This document shows positions 6,351 through 7,440 of a stretch of 7,440 nucleotides of DNA, one piece after another. The stretch lies in contig CAAFYY010000014.1 of the NCBI GenBank assembly GCA_900767385.1, positions 1 to 7,440 on the forward strand. The letters run 5' to 3'. The notes beneath the pieces are model-generated. The model was not told the origin of the DNA and ran no database searches. It saw only the letters and a program-made list of their open reading frames with translations. Position numbers and translations under genes: made by a program. This DNA comes from Bacteroidales bacterium. Lineage in GTDB: Bacteria > Bacteroidota > Bacteroidia > Bacteroidales > Paludibacteraceae. Numbering within the stretch: position 1 is the first letter of the stretch; the number at the start of each line of letters is the position of its first letter.

Positions 6351-6358
6351 TAATTTTG
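6351..6358 (+). promoter_or_regulatory. Possible -7 box for the 218-aa unknown gene
   Basis: TAATTTTG matches TAnnTTTG and lies 41 bp before the ATG at 6400. No well-spaced TTG -33 element is seen (one at 6336-6338 is only 12 bp away). The surrounding poly-T makes a chance match more likely than at the rho or alkD promoters. Confidence 0.45.
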
Positions 6359-6399
6359 TTTTTTCTAAAAATCAGTACTCCAATAAAGAGAAAAAACAG

Positions 6400-7056
6400 A
6401 TGGCTTCAAACAACAGTTCGCATTTCATTGCCAAGTTCGACACCAATTTCTTCGAGCGCTATGCAAGGCTCACTTTGATAGCGAAACTTGGTGAGGATTA
6501 TGCCAACCTCTTCAATGCCGACCGTCCTGATCTTCAGACGGAAGATAAAGGCTTTGGCGTAGAGGTGACGCGTGCAATTGACGAAGATAAGAGTGTGGCC
6601 AAAGAGCTCATCAACGAGATGGCTGGCAAGCGTATCAAAGCCTCTGCCCGCCAAGAACACGATGCGTTGGAATCCGTGGAAAGCGGCTATGCCTACGGTC
6701 TGACCGACACCTGGATTGGTGAGAGGGAATACGACTACTGGATGCTCGCGTTGCCTATGCGCCGCATCGTCGCTTCCAAAGTTGAGAAGGTAGCCAAAGG
6801 CTTCTACGGCGAATTCAAGAAATACGGCCTCTACGTCTTCACCATCCAAAATCAGACCGAAGTCGACATCGAGGCACTCATCCATTATACCATTGAGCTC
6901 CAGAAGCACAATAAGATGCACTACGACGTCTTATTTATCTCCCAAATCGACCGTCTGTTTGTTTGCGATTTGACCTGCGGCGCCTACCAATCCTACAATA
7001 TCAGCCGCGCTGAAAGTCGCGAGTTCTACGCTAAGTCACTATATAATAGAGAATAG
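6400..7056 (+). CDS. Uncharacterised protein, possible PD-(D/E)XK-like fold
   Basis: I do not recognise a named family. The 218-aa product is soluble-looking: no signal peptide and no membrane segment. It opens with an amphipathic helix (NFFERYARLTLIAKLGEDYA, 16-35), followed by NADRPDLQTEDKGFGVEVTRAI (39-60). An acidic residue after a proline (Asp44), then a strand holding Glu55-Val-Thr, resembles the first half of a PD-(D/E)XK nuclease core, although the usual lysine after the glutamate is not in register. Later segments include KVEKVAKGFYGEFKKYGLYVFTI (127-149) and a strand-like YDVLFISQIDRLFVCDL (175-191). The ATG at 6400 is preceded by A-rich DNA without a Shine-Dalgarno sequence. It is divergent to the GlsB-like gene and 61 bp upstream of prfA, which has its own -7 box. 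The reading frame is certainly coding; the fold suggestion is weak. Confidence 0.8.
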   Translation: MASNNSSHFIAKFDTNFFERYARLTLIAKLGEDYANLFNADRPDLQTEDKGFGVEVTRAIDEDKSVAKELINEMAGKRIKASARQEHDALESVESGYAYGLTDTWIGEREYDYWMLALPMRRIVASKVEKVAKGFYGEFKKYGLYVFTIQNQTEVDIEALIHYTIELQKHNKMHYDVLFISQIDRLFVCDLTCGAYQSYNISRAESREFYAKSLYNRE

Positions 7057-7086
7057 CGGAATTTAGGAGTATCAAATAAAAAATCG

Positions 7087-7094
7087 TACCTTTG
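7087..7094 (+). promoter_or_regulatory. -7 box of the prfA promoter
   Basis: A perfect TACCTTTG stands 23 bp before the prfA ATG. The upstream half is poor: TTTAGG at about 7062 replaces a clean TTG element at roughly the right distance. The predicted leader is under 20 nt. Confidence 0.6.
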
Positions 7095-7117
7095 CGCTTT
7101 AATTTGATTTTCCAAAA

Positions 7118-7440
7118 ATGAATAATACACTCCTACAACGTCTTGATGGTTTGACTTCCCGATTTGAGGAAATCAAGACACTGATTGCCGACCCTGCCGT
7201 AGTGGCCGACATGAAGCGTTTTGTGAAGCTCAACAAGGAATACAGTGAGTTGGAACGCATCGTGGCCGAGCGTAATGCCTACGCCAAGTTGCTCCAAGAA
7301 ATCGCTGATGCCAAGGAACTGTTGGACCACGAGCAAGATCCCGAGATGCGTGAGATGGCGAAGATGGAACTTGAAGAGCTCCAGCCAAAGGTAGAACCGA
7401 TGGAGGAGGCTATCAAGTTGCTTCTGATTCCTGCCGACCC
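7118..7440 (+). CDS. prfA: Peptide chain release factor 1, N-terminal part
   Basis: RF1 recognises UAA and UAG stop codons and triggers release of the finished protein on the ribosome. Only the first 107 codons are inside the window. They correspond to the helical domain 1 (PCRF region): NNTLLQRLDGLTSRFEEIK at the start, DPAVVADMKRFVKLNKEY (25-42), and DPEMREMAKMELEEL (75-89) leading into IKLLLIPAD at the edge. The stop-codon-reading PxT loop and the catalytic GGQ loop lie beyond the edge. RF2 is unlikely: the DPEMREMAKMEL and LLLIPADP wording and the start are typical of Bacteroidetes RF1. No programmed frameshift signal is seen. The start at 7118 is the only in-frame ATG before the conserved region. 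Confidence 0.93.
   Translation, partial: MNNTLLQRLDGLTSRFEEIKTLIADPAVVADMKRFVKLNKEYSELERIVAERNAYAKLLQEIADAKELLDHEQDPEMREMAKMELEELQPKVEPMEEAIKLLLIPAD

Overview
The window looks like chromosomal DNA from a Bacteroidota member, most likely order Bacteroidales. Three things support this. Several intergenic regions carry the Bacteroidetes-type -7 promoter box (TAnnTTTG: TACCTTTG, TATCTTTG, TAATTTTG). No start codon has a convincing Shine-Dalgarno sequence, and most are preceded by A-rich DNA. Rho carries the long low-complexity insertion typical of this phylum. The lysine-fermentation genes point to an amino-acid-fermenting, butyrate-forming anaerobe of the Porphyromonas/Odoribacter/Alistipes sort, but I cannot name a genus.

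Layout. On the minus strand, positions 1563 down to 1 hold atoD, kal and the 5' part of kce. These are three genes of the acetyl-CoA-dependent (3-keto-5-aminohexanoate) lysine fermentation route. Kce converts 3-keto-5-aminohexanoate plus acetyl-CoA to 3-aminobutyryl-CoA plus acetoacetate. Kal removes ammonia to give crotonyl-CoA. AtoD, with a beta subunit not seen here, moves CoA onto acetoacetate. Divergent to this operon is an AlkD-type alkylpurine DNA glycosylase gene (1824-2543), which converges on rho (2624-4489, minus) at a shared hairpin terminator.

Upstream of rho is a 617-bp interval. It holds the rho promoter, a roughly 140-nt structured leader, a stretch with no convincing gene, and the terminator of the next minus-strand gene. 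That gene (5107-6117) encodes a GlsB-like N-acyltransferase of the glycine/ornithine-lipid type with a strongly basic C-terminal tail. No GlsA-type O-acyltransferase lies beside it.

Divergent from it are a 218-residue protein of unknown function (6400-7056), with a weak PD-(D/E)XK-like signature, and then the start of prfA (RF1, from 7118), which runs off the right edge.

Most of the window is ordinary core and metabolic chromosome. I see no mobile element, CRISPR array, tRNA or rRNA. The most rewarding points are the structured rho leader, the extended disordered segment of Rho, the lone GlsB homologue, the split CoA-transferase subunits and the uncharacterised 218-aa protein.
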